The notes below the pieces were generated by a model. That model ran no database searches. It had not been told where the DNA came from and was given only the letters and a program-made list of their open reading frames with translations. A stretch of 64,000 nt of DNA from Kribbella kalugense (GTDB taxonomy: Bacteria; Actinomycetota; Actinomycetes; Propionibacteriales; Kribbellaceae), in contig NZ_SODF01000002.1 in NCBI RefSeq assembly GCF_004365875.1, positions 2,668,971 to 2,732,970 of the forward strand, in the 5' to 3' direction. Both the position numbers and the translations under genes were made by a program. Position 1 is the first letter of the stretch, and each line of letters begins with the position of its first letter. This document shows positions 49,128 through 57,034 of this stretch, piece after piece.

Positions 49128-49979
49128 TCAGGCCTTGGGCGCGGTGAACTTCACGGTCCCGCTGCCTGGCTTGAAGTTCGCCGGTACGGCGCGACCCGGG
49201 TAGTACTGCTCGACCAGCTTGGTCCAGGTGCCGTCGGCGATCACCTCGTCGAGCGCCTTGTTCACCGCGTCCCGAAGCTTGTCGTTGCTCTTGGCCACCG
49301 CGAACGCCATCGGCGCGTCGCTCAGCTCCTTAGCGGCCAGGACCACGGTGCCGCCACCCTGCTCCTTGGCCATCTTCTCGCCGATCTCGGCCGGGCTCAC
49401 CCACGCGTCCGCCGTACCGGCCTTGAGCTGACCGAGGGCGGCGTTGTAGTTCGGTACTCGGACCGGGTTCAGGTTCTTGCCGGTCGCGTAGTCGTCCTGG
49501 ACGGTGCCCTGTACGACGACCACTCGCTTGCCCTGGAGCTGGTCGAACGACGTGATACCGGAATCCTTGGTCGTGTTCAGCCCGAGGTAGCCGAAGTCGT
49601 ACCCATTGCTGAAGGCAACCGTCTTCTTGCGCGCCTCCGTGACCGTGATCGACGAGCTACCGAGGTCGAACTGGCCACCGTTCACCTGCGAGAGCAACGC
49701 GGAGAAGTCGGTCCCGACGAACTCGGGCTTCAGATTCAGCTTGGCCGCGACCGCGGTGATCAGGTCGTTGTCGAACCCGGTGAACTTGCCGTCCTTCACA
49801 TACACGTTCGGCGGGGCGTCGGTCAGTGTCCCGATCCTCAGGGTGCCGGCCTTCATCAGCCCCAGATCCGGGCCGGCCGCGGCATCCTTCTGATCGCTGC
49901 CGCAGGCAACCATCGACACCGCCAGAGTGATCGCCCCAGCCACCGCAACAACCCGCCGAAAAGCGCCGAACGCGCGCAC
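49128..49979 (-). CDS. Polar amino-acid ABC substrate-binding lipoprotein
   Basis: A 283-residue family-3 binding protein. The signal peptide ends at SMVAC with lipidated Cys26. The mature part has LRIGTLTDAPPNVYVKDGKF, GFDNDLITAVAAKL and FDLGSSSITVTEARKKTVAFS, typical of glutamine/cystine-type receptors. GTG 49979 has GGAG about 6 nt upstream. It heads the importer operon. The 166 bp upstream contain GACA-N8-TGTC but no promoter I can name. Confidence 0.93.
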   Translation of the reverse strand: MRAFGAFRRVVAVAGAITLAVSMVACGSDQKDAAAGPDLGLMKAGTLRIGTLTDAPPNVYVKDGKFTGFDNDLITAVAAKLNLKPEFVGTDFSALLSQVNGGQFDLGSSSITVTEARKKTVAFSNGYDFGYLGLNTTKDSGITSFDQLQGKRVVVVQGTVQDDYATGKNLNPVRVPNYNAALGQLKAGTADAWVSPAEIGEKMAKEQGGGTVVLAAKELSDAPMAFAVAKSNDKLRDAVNKALDEVIADGTWTKLVEQYYPGRAVPANFKPGSGTVKFTAPKA

Positions 49980-50145
49980 AAGCCTCTCCTCACAACGTCA
50001 ACAAACGCAGGACACCCCGCCCCACAGACGCAACCCAACAGCAGGTGCGCAGGCGGAATTCCACGTCGACAAAGGATGAGACAGCAGAGAATGTCTACTC
50101 GGCTCGTGCTATATGAAGGCGTCGCCGGGCACGCCGCTCCGCCAG

Positions 50146-50868
50146 TCAGCCGTGGTGTTTTTCGTAGTGGGCTAGGGCTTCGGCGGTGCGGCCGGTGCCG
50201 TAGGCGAGGAGTAAGTCGGCGATCGCGGGGGATTCGGTGGCGGCTGCAGCGGCGGCTCGCTGGATCTCCTCGGCGGACGCGACTTCCCGGAACAGGTCCT
50301 GGATCTCTCGTACGACGACCCGCGCGGATGGGGGCGTGGTCACCGGGACTTCATGCCGGACCGCGGACGGCCAGGCCTGACCCGTTGGCAGGCCGGCTGA
50401 CAGCTCCGCGGGCGTCGCGAACGTGACGGCCGGGACGGCGGGCTGACCGGGCTGACCGGGCTGACCGGGCTGACCGGGCTGACCGGGCTGTCCAAGTTGT
50501 CCGGGCTGACCGGCGGTCTGGGCGGCTGCTCGTGGCATTTGGGCGGTGGTGGGGTGGGTGTTGTAGGCACCAGTGGCGGCACGGATCCGGTCGAGCTCGT
50601 GGGGGATCTCGTGTTCGGCGATCTCGTTGGCGATGGCCAGGTCCGCGAGATCGGAGACGGCTCGCAGGCGTGACACCACCGCGGGGTTGCCGATCTTGAC
50701 CCGTTGCGCGCTCATCAGTTGCGACAGCATCGGCGCCGACATTCCGATCACCTGCGCGAGACCGCCTTGGGTCAGGCTCAGCGGCCCGGTCACCCGCCGG
50801 ACGACTTCACCCAGCGTCTCGCCGTACATCTCGATCTGCTGCTGCAGGTTGTGCGCTGTCTGGTCCAT
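50146..50868 (-). CDS. Helix-turn-helix protein with GQP-repeat linker
   Basis: A 240-residue DNA-binding protein. The N-terminal helix-turn-helix is GPLSLTQGGLAQVIGMSAPM and LSQLMSAQRVKIGNPAVVS. A hinge follows, then a collagen-like linker of GQP triplets encoded by a 9-bp tandem repeat, and a C-terminal helical domain (ARVVVREIQDLFREVASAEE). The domain arrangement is common in actinomycetes but unnamed to me. ATG 50868 is set by AAAGGGGA upstream. It is divergent from the vWA gene, and the shared region carries several TTTGC/GCAAA palindromes, so it probably autoregulates and controls that gene. Confidence 0.82.
   Translation of the reverse strand: MDQTAHNLQQQIEMYGETLGEVVRRVTGPLSLTQGGLAQVIGMSAPMLSQLMSAQRVKIGNPAVVSRLRAVSDLADLAIANEIAEHEIPHELDRIRAATGAYNTHPTTAQMPRAAAQTAGQPGQLGQPGQPGQPGQPGQPGQPAVPAVTFATPAELSAGLPTGQAWPSAVRHEVPVTTPPSARVVVREIQDLFREVASAEEIQRAAAAAATESPAIADLLLAYGTGRTAEALAHYEKHHG
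50443..50487. repeat. 9-bp tandem repeat encoding GQP
   Basis: Five perfect copies of CTGACCGGG in a row, followed by degenerate copies up to about 50516. On the minus strand they encode Pro-Gly-Gln triplets. The array keeps the frame whatever its copy number, so its length could vary among strains. Confidence 0.85.
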
Positions 50869-50903
50869 CTCGTGTCCCCTTTCGCCGGCCGCCGTGCGTG
50901 GCC

Positions 50904-51021
50904 AACTGCAAACATCTTCGCAGTTGCGATCGCAAATATCCAGTCGACCCGACGGCCAATCGAGATCCCAAAACTGGGTTGACATTTGCTATCGCAAACT
51001 GGGAGTGTTTGCGACAGCGAA
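50904..51021. promoter_or_regulatory. Cluster of TTTGC/GCAAA-type operator sites
   Basis: Sites are TTGCGATCGCAA (50924-50935, perfect), TTTGCTATCGCAAA (50985-50998), TTTGCGACAGCGAA (51008-51021) and a related arm TGCAAACA (50907-50914). AACTGC/GCAGTT (50904-50909, 50920-50925) frame the last. A consensus -35 TTGACA (50979-50984) adjoins the second site, so binding would block the vWA promoter and perhaps the divergent gene. Confidence 0.65.
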
Positions 51022-51038
51022 TCTCACTGGAGGAAACG

Positions 51039-53129
51039 ATGACGGCTCTGCAGGGACACCGCCGCCCCGGAGCGTGGGCGATTGTGACGCTCGTGCTGAC
51101 CGGGTTGCTGGCCGGCCTGACCGCTGGAACCGCCCAGGCCGACCCCGATCCGGGCAGCGGCAAACTGGTACTGGTGCTCGACTCGTCCGGCTCGATGAAG
51201 GAGCCGGCCGGCGACGGCCAGACCAAGATCGCGGCGGCTAGGACCGCGCTCAAGAGCGTGGTGACCAAGCTGCCCGCGGAGGCCGAGGTCGGCCTGCGGG
51301 TGTACGGCGCGACCGTGTTCAAACGCACTCAGGCCGGTGCATGCACCGATACGCAGTTGACCGTCCCGATCGGCACGAACAACCGCCCGCAGTTGCAAGC
51401 CGCGATCGCCAAGTACAAGCCGTACGGCGAGACCCCGATCGCGTACTCGCTACAGCAGGCGGCCAAAGACCTCGGCGCGAGCGGCCAGCGCACCATCGTG
51501 CTGGTGTCCGACGGCGAAGAGACCTGCACTCCAGACCCGTGTGTGGTGGCGAAGTCGATCGCCAAGCAAGGCATCGACCTGAAGATCGACGTGGTTGGCT
51601 TCCGGGTCGCAGGCAAGGCCCGTAGCGACCTGCAGTGCATCGCCCGCGAAGGCCGTGGCGACTACTACGACGCGGACTCCACAATCGACCTCGAGGCCGG
51701 TCTGGACAGACTGTCCACTCGCGCGTTCCGCCCGTTCCGCATCTCCGGTACGCCGGTCCACGGCGAACCGCAGTCGGCCGGTGCGCCTGTAGTTGCCCCA
51801 GGCCACTACTCGGACACGTTCGACCTGGCTGACAAGGTGAAGCACTACCTGATCAAGCGGACGATCGCAGGCTCGACGGTGCGGGCCGGGGTCAGCTTCC
51901 GGCGGCCTGAGGGTGCCACCAGCCTGGTGATCCAGACAGAGGTCCACTTGTCGACGCCTGACGGTGAGGACTGCGGCCGCGCGTACCCGAGGATCCAGGA
52001 GGGTGACCTTGGGTTCGCGACGGGTTCGGCGTCGAGTTGGTCGAAGTACAAGCAGGAGGCGTGCGCAGCGGCCGACCAGTTGGTGCTGACGATCGACCCG
52101 GGGAAGGACTTCCGGGAGATCGCGAACGTTCCGTTCGAGCTTCGGGTCGACGAGGAGCCGCCGGTCACCTCGACGACGACCCTGCCGGCTCGGGCCGGCA
52201 ACCCGGTCTGGGCGCCGATGGCAGGCTCCACCCCACGCGAGATCGTTCCTGGTTCGAGCTTCCCGGATGCGCCGCTGCTGCAGCCTGGCAGCTACAAAAC
52301 GACGCTGATGCCGGGGGAGCTGCAGCTGTACAAGATCAAGGCGGACTGGGGGCAGCGGATTCAGGCTCAGGTGACGGTGCCTGCGCTGTCCGGTGCTACC
52401 GCCGAGGCGTTGGGGATCGTCCGCTATCTCGACACCGCGGTGATCTCGCCGACCGGTGAGGAGTCGTTCTCGGTCTTCCCGAAGCAGGTGCCGGGGCAGC
52501 CTGGCGGCAAGCGCGGCGTGCTGACGAAGCGGGGTGTCAACCAGGCGGTCACGATGAAAGAGATTCGGTACATGAATCGTGAGGGCCCGAACAACGAGGA
52601 CACCGGTACAGCCACGCCCGGGGAGTACTACCTCGCGGTGTCCTTGTCCAGGAAGGCGGAGGACACGGCGTTCACCGTCCCGATGACGCTGACGGTCGGC
52701 GTGCAGGGAACGGCCGGTACAGGCAAGCCGGAGTACGTCGACGGCGCGGCGCCGGTCTCGGGCGACTCGGTGACGCCGTCGCCGACCGCGGAGCCCTCGG
52801 AGTCCGCCAGCCCTGGCAGCGGCGGTGACAAGACTGAGGCCGGCGGGCCGGTCCAGGGCAACGACGACTCGGACGATGGCACTCCGATCGGGCTGATCGC
52901 GGGCCTTGGTGGAGGTGGCGCGCTGCTTCTGCTGATCGGTGTGTTCGCGGTGCTCCGCCTCCGCAGGAAGCCTGCCGTCATCCAGCCGAGCGCCGGAGGT
53001 TGGCAGCAGCACCCGAACCAGGCCGGCCCGCAGCACCCGAACCACGGTGGCCCGCAGCACCCGAACCAGGGTCGCCCGCAGTACCCGAACCAGGGCGGCC
53101 AACAGCCGCCACAGCAGCCCTACCAGTAA
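51039..53129 (+). CDS. Secreted, membrane-anchored von Willebrand factor A protein
   Basis: A 696-residue cell-surface protein. The signal peptide ends at AQA-DP near residue 33. The vWA domain follows at about 40-215 with the complete MIDAS motif DSSGSM, a threonine in GETPIAYS and an aspartate in VSDGEETC. A beta-rich extracellular region follows, then a Ser/Pro linker, a membrane helix (GLGGGGALLLLIGVFAVLRL) and a cytoplasmic tail of four HPNQ repeats. Extra cysteine pairs (AGACTDTQ; TCTPDPC) suggest disulfides. ATG 51039 has GGAGG 5 nt upstream. It is the probable target of the divergent helix-turn-helix protein. Ligand unknown. Confidence 0.88.
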   Translation: MTALQGHRRPGAWAIVTLVLTGLLAGLTAGTAQADPDPGSGKLVLVLDSSGSMKEPAGDGQTKIAAARTALKSVVTKLPAEAEVGLRVYGATVFKRTQAGACTDTQLTVPIGTNNRPQLQAAIAKYKPYGETPIAYSLQQAAKDLGASGQRTIVLVSDGEETCTPDPCVVAKSIAKQGIDLKIDVVGFRVAGKARSDLQCIAREGRGDYYDADSTIDLEAGLDRLSTRAFRPFRISGTPVHGEPQSAGAPVVAPGHYSDTFDLADKVKHYLIKRTIAGSTVRAGVSFRRPEGATSLVIQTEVHLSTPDGEDCGRAYPRIQEGDLGFATGSASSWSKYKQEACAAADQLVLTIDPGKDFREIANVPFELRVDEEPPVTSTTTLPARAGNPVWAPMAGSTPREIVPGSSFPDAPLLQPGSYKTTLMPGELQLYKIKADWGQRIQAQVTVPALSGATAEALGIVRYLDTAVISPTGEESFSVFPKQVPGQPGGKRGVLTKRGVNQAVTMKEIRYMNREGPNNEDTGTATPGEYYLAVSLSRKAEDTAFTVPMTLTVGVQGTAGTGKPEYVDGAAPVSGDSVTPSPTAEPSESASPGSGGDKTEAGGPVQGNDDSDDGTPIGLIAGLGGGGALLLLIGVFAVLRLRRKPAVIQPSAGGWQQHPNQAGPQHPNHGGPQHPNQGRPQYPNQGGQQPPQQPYQ
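53007..53102 (+). repeat. 24-bp tandem repeats encoding the QHPNQGGP tail
   Basis: Four units of 24 bp encode QHPNQAGP, QHPNHGGP, QHPNQGRP and QYPNQGGQ in the cytoplasmic tail of the vWA protein. The units differ at few positions. Confidence 0.85.
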
Positions 53130-53143
53130 CCAACAGTTCGCAA

Positions 53144-53172
53144 CCCTGCGCCGGTGAGCCACCGGCGCAGGG
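53144..53172 (+). terminator. Terminator 1 after the vWA gene
   Basis: A 13-bp perfect stem (53144-53156 with 53160-53172) and a 3-nt loop stand 14 bp after the stop. Confidence 0.8.
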
Positions 53173-53187
53173 TAAGCGAACGACCAC

Positions 53188-53224
53188 GAAGGCCCCGGGC
53201 ACCAGTCGGCTGCCCGGGGCCTTC
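53188..53224. terminator. Terminator 2 after the vWA gene
   Basis: A 14-bp perfect stem (53188-53201 with 53211-53224) and a 9-nt loop follow terminator 1 at once. The tandem pair isolates the kinase gene. Confidence 0.8.
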
Positions 53225-53292
53225 ACCCACTAGGAACCCGTGGCGGTGTCTGCAGATGCTGTGGCGTTTGGGTTGGTGGATGGGTGGGGCGG

Positions 53293-53298
53293 TAGTTT
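53293..53298 (+). promoter_or_regulatory. -10 element TAGTTT, leaderless kinase start
   Basis: TAGTTT is followed by exactly 7 nt and GTG 53306. This supports that GTG over the longer in-frame start at 53240. Confidence 0.45.
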
Positions 53299-53305
53299 CT
53301 TGCGG

Positions 53306-54355
53306 GTGGAGGCGTTTGCAGGGCGGTATCGGCTGATCGATCTCGTCGGGACCGGCGGGATGGGGTCGGTCTGGCGGGCGTGGGATCTGCGGCGGTCGGC
53401 GTACGTGGCGGCGAAGGTGCTCGGGCAGCATGATGCGGCGGCGCTGCTGCGGTTCGTTCGGGAGCAGTCGTTGCGGATCGAGCACCCGCACGTGGTGGCG
53501 CCACACGGGTGGGCGGCGGATGACGACAAGGTCGTGTTCGCGATGGAGTTGGTGCGGGGCGGGTCGGTCGCGACGTTGCTCGGTGATCACGGGCCATTGC
53601 CCGAGTCGTACGTCGCCGTTCTGCTCGATCAACTGCTCCATGGACTGTCCGCTGTTCACGCTGCGGGCGTTGTGCATCGGGATGTGAAACCGGCCAACCT
53701 CTTGCTCGACGTGACGGGTACGGCGCAACCGCATCTGCGGCTGTCCGACTTCGGTGTCGCGGGTCTGGTCGACGAGCCGCGGATGACTCGGAACAGCACG
53801 GTCCTCGGTACGCCGGGATACCTCGCCCCTGAGCAGTTGGCCGGTGCCGACCCGGATCCACGCCAGGACCTGTACGCCGTCGGAGCCGTCGCGGCCGAAC
53901 TGCTGACCGGCGAACGTCCTGGCGTGGACGGCAAGGTCCCAGCCGTCGACGGGCCGCTCGGCGAATTCATCCGCCGGAGTACGGCGGCTGACCCGGCCGA
54001 TCGTCCCGGATCCGCGAGTGAGGCCGGGCGCCTGCTCGCCAGCGTCGGCGTACTCCCGCCCGCAGGCATCGCTCCCTGGGCCGACGAGCCCGACCCGCCA
54101 GAGGTGTTCGACCAGCTCCCGCCGCTGCCGCCCACCTGGTCCCCGACCGGCCCAACCAGCTCGCCCAGCCCAGTCCGCCCGACCAGCCAGGCCGGGCCGA
54201 CCCGCCCAACGGGCCTGATCGGGCCGGCCGACTCAACCAAAGCTTCGCGAGCGGATCGGGTTCCCACGGGACGGGTGTTGCGCTGGACGGCTGGTGTGAG
54301 CTTCGCCGGGGCGGTTGGACTGCTTGGCGCCGCCGCTTGGCTCCTGCTCCGCTGA
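53306..54355 (+). CDS. Tail-anchored Ser/Thr protein kinase
   Basis: A 349-residue Hanks-type kinase. Glycine loop LVGTGGMGSVWRAWD, lysine in AAKVLG, catalytic HRDVKPANLLL, SDFGVAG, GTPGYLAPEQL and DLYAVGAVAAELLTGERP are all present, so it should be active. A Pro/Thr/Ser-rich spacer follows and the protein ends in one membrane helix with only LLLR after it. It therefore has no outside sensor domain. GTG 53306 gives MEAFAGRYRLIDLVG, the family-like beginning. The preceding vWA protein could be its surface partner, but a double terminator separates the genes. Confidence 0.93.
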   Translation: MEAFAGRYRLIDLVGTGGMGSVWRAWDLRRSAYVAAKVLGQHDAAALLRFVREQSLRIEHPHVVAPHGWAADDDKVVFAMELVRGGSVATLLGDHGPLPESYVAVLLDQLLHGLSAVHAAGVVHRDVKPANLLLDVTGTAQPHLRLSDFGVAGLVDEPRMTRNSTVLGTPGYLAPEQLAGADPDPRQDLYAVGAVAAELLTGERPGVDGKVPAVDGPLGEFIRRSTAADPADRPGSASEAGRLLASVGVLPPAGIAPWADEPDPPEVFDQLPPLPPTWSPTGPTSSPSPVRPTSQAGPTRPTGLIGPADSTKASRADRVPTGRVLRWTAGVSFAGAVGLLGAAAWLLLR

Positions 54356-54437
54356 CCCACGAGGTGACCAGGATGTGACCTGGGTCGTGGTGGGGGTTGC
54401 GGGGGAGGGCATACTTGGGGCACGAGTGAACCCACTC
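54356..54437 (+). promoter_or_regulatory. Kinase 3' end and rib promoter region
   Basis: CCAGG-ATGTGA-CCTGG at about 54369-54385 is a small hairpin that may end the kinase transcript. CATACTT near 54410 is a possible -10 for the rib operon. Nothing else is recognisable before the riboswitch. Confidence 0.35.
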
Positions 54438-54567
54438 GCGTGCTCCGGGGTCGGTGTAATTCCGAGCCGGCGGTAATAGTCCGCGACCCGGCCGTTGCGG
54501 TTTGGCGGCTGGTTGACCTGGTGGAATTCCGGGACCGACGGTGAAAGTCCGGATGGGAGGCGCACGC
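54438..54567 (+). ncRNA. FMN riboswitch (RFN element)
   Basis: The aptamer is complete. P1 pairs GCGTGC (54438-54443) with GCACGC (54562-54567). Conserved blocks appear in order: GGGGTCGGTG, AATTCCGAGCCGGCGG, TAGTCCGCGA, GGTTGACCTGGTGGAATTCC, GGGACCGACGGTGAAAGTCC and GGATGGGAGG. It precedes ribD by 139 bp and would lower rib expression when FMN is plentiful. Confidence 0.95.
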
Positions 54568-54655
54568 GGTCGGCGGGTGCGCTCTGACGTCCGGTCGGGC
54601 GTGCGCGCGTCATGCGGCGTACGGCGAGGCCCGGACGGCGGAGCGTGGGCGTCGG

Positions 54656-54689
54656 TCGTCACGAGACCCCGGTAGTGCGTCCGTGACGA
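54656..54689 (+). promoter_or_regulatory. Hairpin before the ribD ribosome site
   Basis: TCGTCACG (54656-54663) and CGTGACGA (54682-54689) are perfect 8-bp arms; GAGGGA, the likely Shine-Dalgarno sequence, follows at 54691-54696. It may be part of the expression platform of the FMN riboswitch, which in actinobacteria usually acts on translation. Confidence 0.45.
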
Positions 54690-54706
54690 TGAGGGACCAG
54701 TGAGCT

Positions 54707-55735
54707 GTGAGCGACGCGTCGCCGATTGATGTCGCCTGGATGCGACGTGCGGTCGAGTTGGCCGCCAGAGGTGTCGGCAGCACCCATCCGAACCCGGTGG
54801 TCGGTTGTGTCGTCACCGGCCGGGACGGGCATCCGGTCGGCGAAGGCTTCCATGCCGTTGCCGGTGGCCCGCATGCCGAGGTCGAGGCGCTCCGGATGGC
54901 GGGAGCACGAGCCCGTGGCGGTACGGCGTACGTCACGCTGGAGCCCTGCAATCACACCGGCCGGACCGGTCCGTGTGCTGATGCGCTGATCGAGGCGGGG
55001 ATCGCCCGCGTCGTGTACGCCGTTCCGGACCCGAACAGGACCGCCGCGGGCGGTGCCGAGAAGCTGGCCAGCAAGAACATCGAGGTCGTCGAAGGCGTAC
55101 TGCGGACCGAGGCCGAAGCGGTCAACAACGTCTGGCTGCACAGCGTCCGGGTCGGCCGGCCGTTCGTCACGTGGAAGTTCGCGACCACGTTGGACGGACG
55201 TTCCGCGGCGCCGGACGGGACCAGCAAGTGGATCACCGGTCCGATCGCGCGCGCCGACGTACACCGGCTGCGCGCGGAGTGCGATGCGATTGCCGTCGGC
55301 ACCCAGACCGTGCTGGACGACGACCCCGAGCTGACGGTCCGCGACGAGGACGACGTACCCGCGGCGCGGCAGCCGCTCCGGGTTGTCGTCGGCGACCGGG
55401 AGATCCCGCCGACCGCGCGGGTACGCAACGACCGCGCGGAGACGTTGCTGCTGCCGACTCATGATCCCGCCGAGGTTCTCCGGCAGCTGGACGACCGGCA
55501 GATCCGGCACCTCTGGCTCGAGGGCGGCCCGACGCTGGCCGCCGCGTTCCTGCGTGCCGGGCTGGTCGACCAGATTGTCGCGTACGTGGCGCCGGCAGTG
55601 CTCGGCTCCGGGTACGGCGCGGTCGGCGATCTCGGCGCGGAATCTATCGACCACCTTCGGCGGTTCAAGCTAGCGGACGTCACCCGGTTGGGCGATGACG
55701 TCCGGTTGACCCTGGTTCCTCTGGGAGGAAAGTAG
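54707..55735 (+). CDS. ribD: Bifunctional diaminohydroxyphosphoribosylaminopyrimidine deaminase/reductase
   Basis: Second and third steps of riboflavin synthesis. In the 342-residue protein, residues 1-145 are the zinc deaminase (zinc ligands in PHAEVEALRMAG and EPCNHTGRTGPC), and residues 150-342 are the NADPH reductase (VTWKFATTLDGRSAAPDGTS, GTQTVLDDDPELTVR, LWLEGGPTLAAAFL). GTG 54707 starts after GAGGGA. It opens the riboswitch-controlled rib operon; ribE starts immediately at its stop. Confidence 0.96.
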   Translation: MSDASPIDVAWMRRAVELAARGVGSTHPNPVVGCVVTGRDGHPVGEGFHAVAGGPHAEVEALRMAGARARGGTAYVTLEPCNHTGRTGPCADALIEAGIARVVYAVPDPNRTAAGGAEKLASKNIEVVEGVLRTEAEAVNNVWLHSVRVGRPFVTWKFATTLDGRSAAPDGTSKWITGPIARADVHRLRAECDAIAVGTQTVLDDDPELTVRDEDDVPAARQPLRVVVGDREIPPTARVRNDRAETLLLPTHDPAEVLRQLDDRQIRHLWLEGGPTLAAAFLRAGLVDQIVAYVAPAVLGSGYGAVGDLGAESIDHLRRFKLADVTRLGDDVRLTLVPLGGK

Positions 55736-56362
55736 ATGTTCACCGGCATCATCGAAGAACTCGGCACGGTCGAGTCCCTTGACCTGCTCGACGGCGACGC
55801 CGCGCGGCTCACCATTCGCGGGCCGAAGGTGACCGGGGACGCCGGCCACGGCGACTCGATCGCGGTCAACGGCTGTTGCCTGACGGTGGTCGAGTACGGC
55901 GATGGCTTGTTCACCGCCGACGTCATGCGCGAGACCTTGCAGCGCACAAGCCTCGGCGGCCTGGAGAAGGGCTCAACAGTCAACCTGGAGCGTGCTGTCA
56001 CCGCGCACGCCCGCCTCGGCGGGCACATCGTCCAGGGGCACGTCGACGGCACCGGCACGATCGCCTCGCGCAGCCCGGGTGAGCACTGGGAAGACGTCCG
56101 CGTCGCGACGACGCCGGAAATCCTCAGGTACGTCGCCGAGAAGGGTTCGATCGCGGTCGACGGGGTCTCGCTGACCGTGACCGATGTCGACGACGCGACC
56201 GGCTCGTTCGGGATCAGCCTGATCCCGACCACGCTGGAACTGACGGTTCTCGGCCGCAACAAGGTCGGCGACACCGTCAACCTCGAGGTCGACGTGATCG
56301 CCAAATACGTAGAGAGACTACTTGCCGGAGGCAACGTGAGGGACAACGGAGGCGTGCAGTGA
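55736..56362 (+). CDS. ribE: Riboflavin synthase alpha chain
   Basis: Dismutates two lumazines to riboflavin. The 208-residue protein consists of two lumazine-binding barrels: MFTGIIEELGTVESLD begins the first, and GHIVQGHVDGTGTI leads into the second with SIAVDGVSLTVTDVDD. The first carries SIAVNGCCLTVVEY, the paired copy of that motif. GGGAGG lies 6-7 nt before ATG 55736. Its stop overlaps the ribM GTG by 4 bp. Gene symbol follows the ribE (alpha) convention. Confidence 0.96.
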   Translation: MFTGIIEELGTVESLDLLDGDAARLTIRGPKVTGDAGHGDSIAVNGCCLTVVEYGDGLFTADVMRETLQRTSLGGLEKGSTVNLERAVTAHARLGGHIVQGHVDGTGTIASRSPGEHWEDVRVATTPEILRYVAEKGSIAVDGVSLTVTDVDDATGSFGISLIPTTLELTVLGRNKVGDTVNLEVDVIAKYVERLLAGGNVRDNGGVQ

Positions 56363-57033
56363 ACCCGATCGACTGGCTGTTGCACTCCCAGGTGACGATC
56401 GCCGGGTCGCCGGTGCTCGTCCGGGAGATCGTCGGCAACGTGTTCGGTCTGGCCAGCGCCCTGTTCGGCATGCGCCGGCTGGTGTCCGCGTGGCCGGTCG
56501 GCATCGTCGGCAACGTCTTGCTGTTCACGGTGTTCGTCGGTGGGATCTTCGACACCCCCCAGGACAAGGACCTCTGGGGCCAGGCCGGCCGGCAGGTGTT
56601 CTTCGCGATCGTCAGCCTGTACGGCTGGTACCGCTGGTACCAGACCCGTCACCACGGCGCCGCGAAGGGCGTCCAGCCGCGGTGGGCGACCACGCGCGAG
56701 CGGATCGAGCTGCTCGGGATCGGTGTCGTGCTCTACGCGATCGCGTACTTCGTCCTGAAGGGCCTCGGATCCTGGGGTCCGCAGTGGGACGCGTGGATCC
56801 TGACCGGTTCGATCCTGGCGACGTACGGGATGGCGCGTGGGTTCGTCGAGTTCTGGCTGATCTGGGTGGCTGTCGACGTTGTCGGCGTACCGCTGCTGGT
56901 GCAGGCGAAGTTCTATCCGTCGGCGACGATGTACGTCGTCTACGGGCTGTTCTGCGTGATCGGATTCGCTTCCTGGTGGAAGATCCAGAACGAGGAGCGG
57001 GTCGACACGCCCGAATCAGTGGTGGTGGGTTGA
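56359..57033 (+). CDS. ribM: Riboflavin transporter RibM (PnuC/PnuX family)
   Basis: A 224-residue membrane protein with about seven hydrophobic segments. It has the PnuC-family marks GNVFGLASALFGMRRL, WPVGIVGNVLLFTVF and SLYGWYRWYQTR, and FVEFWLIWVAVDVVGVPLLV. A PnuC-like gene inside an actinobacterial rib operon is the known RibM riboflavin facilitator. It is coupled by GTGA overlap to ribE and followed after 1 bp by ribBA. The FMN riboswitch therefore controls uptake together with synthesis. Confidence 0.9.
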   Translation: MNPIDWLLHSQVTIAGSPVLVREIVGNVFGLASALFGMRRLVSAWPVGIVGNVLLFTVFVGGIFDTPQDKDLWGQAGRQVFFAIVSLYGWYRWYQTRHHGAAKGVQPRWATTRERIELLGIGVVLYAIAYFVLKGLGSWGPQWDAWILTGSILATYGMARGFVEFWLIWVAVDVVGVPLLVQAKFYPSATMYVVYGLFCVIGFASWWKIQNEERVDTPESVVVG

Positions 57034-57034
57034 C

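Noticed and set aside
50443..50516. CRISPR or intergenic satellite
   Set aside because: The 9-bp units are inside a gene and keep its reading frame.
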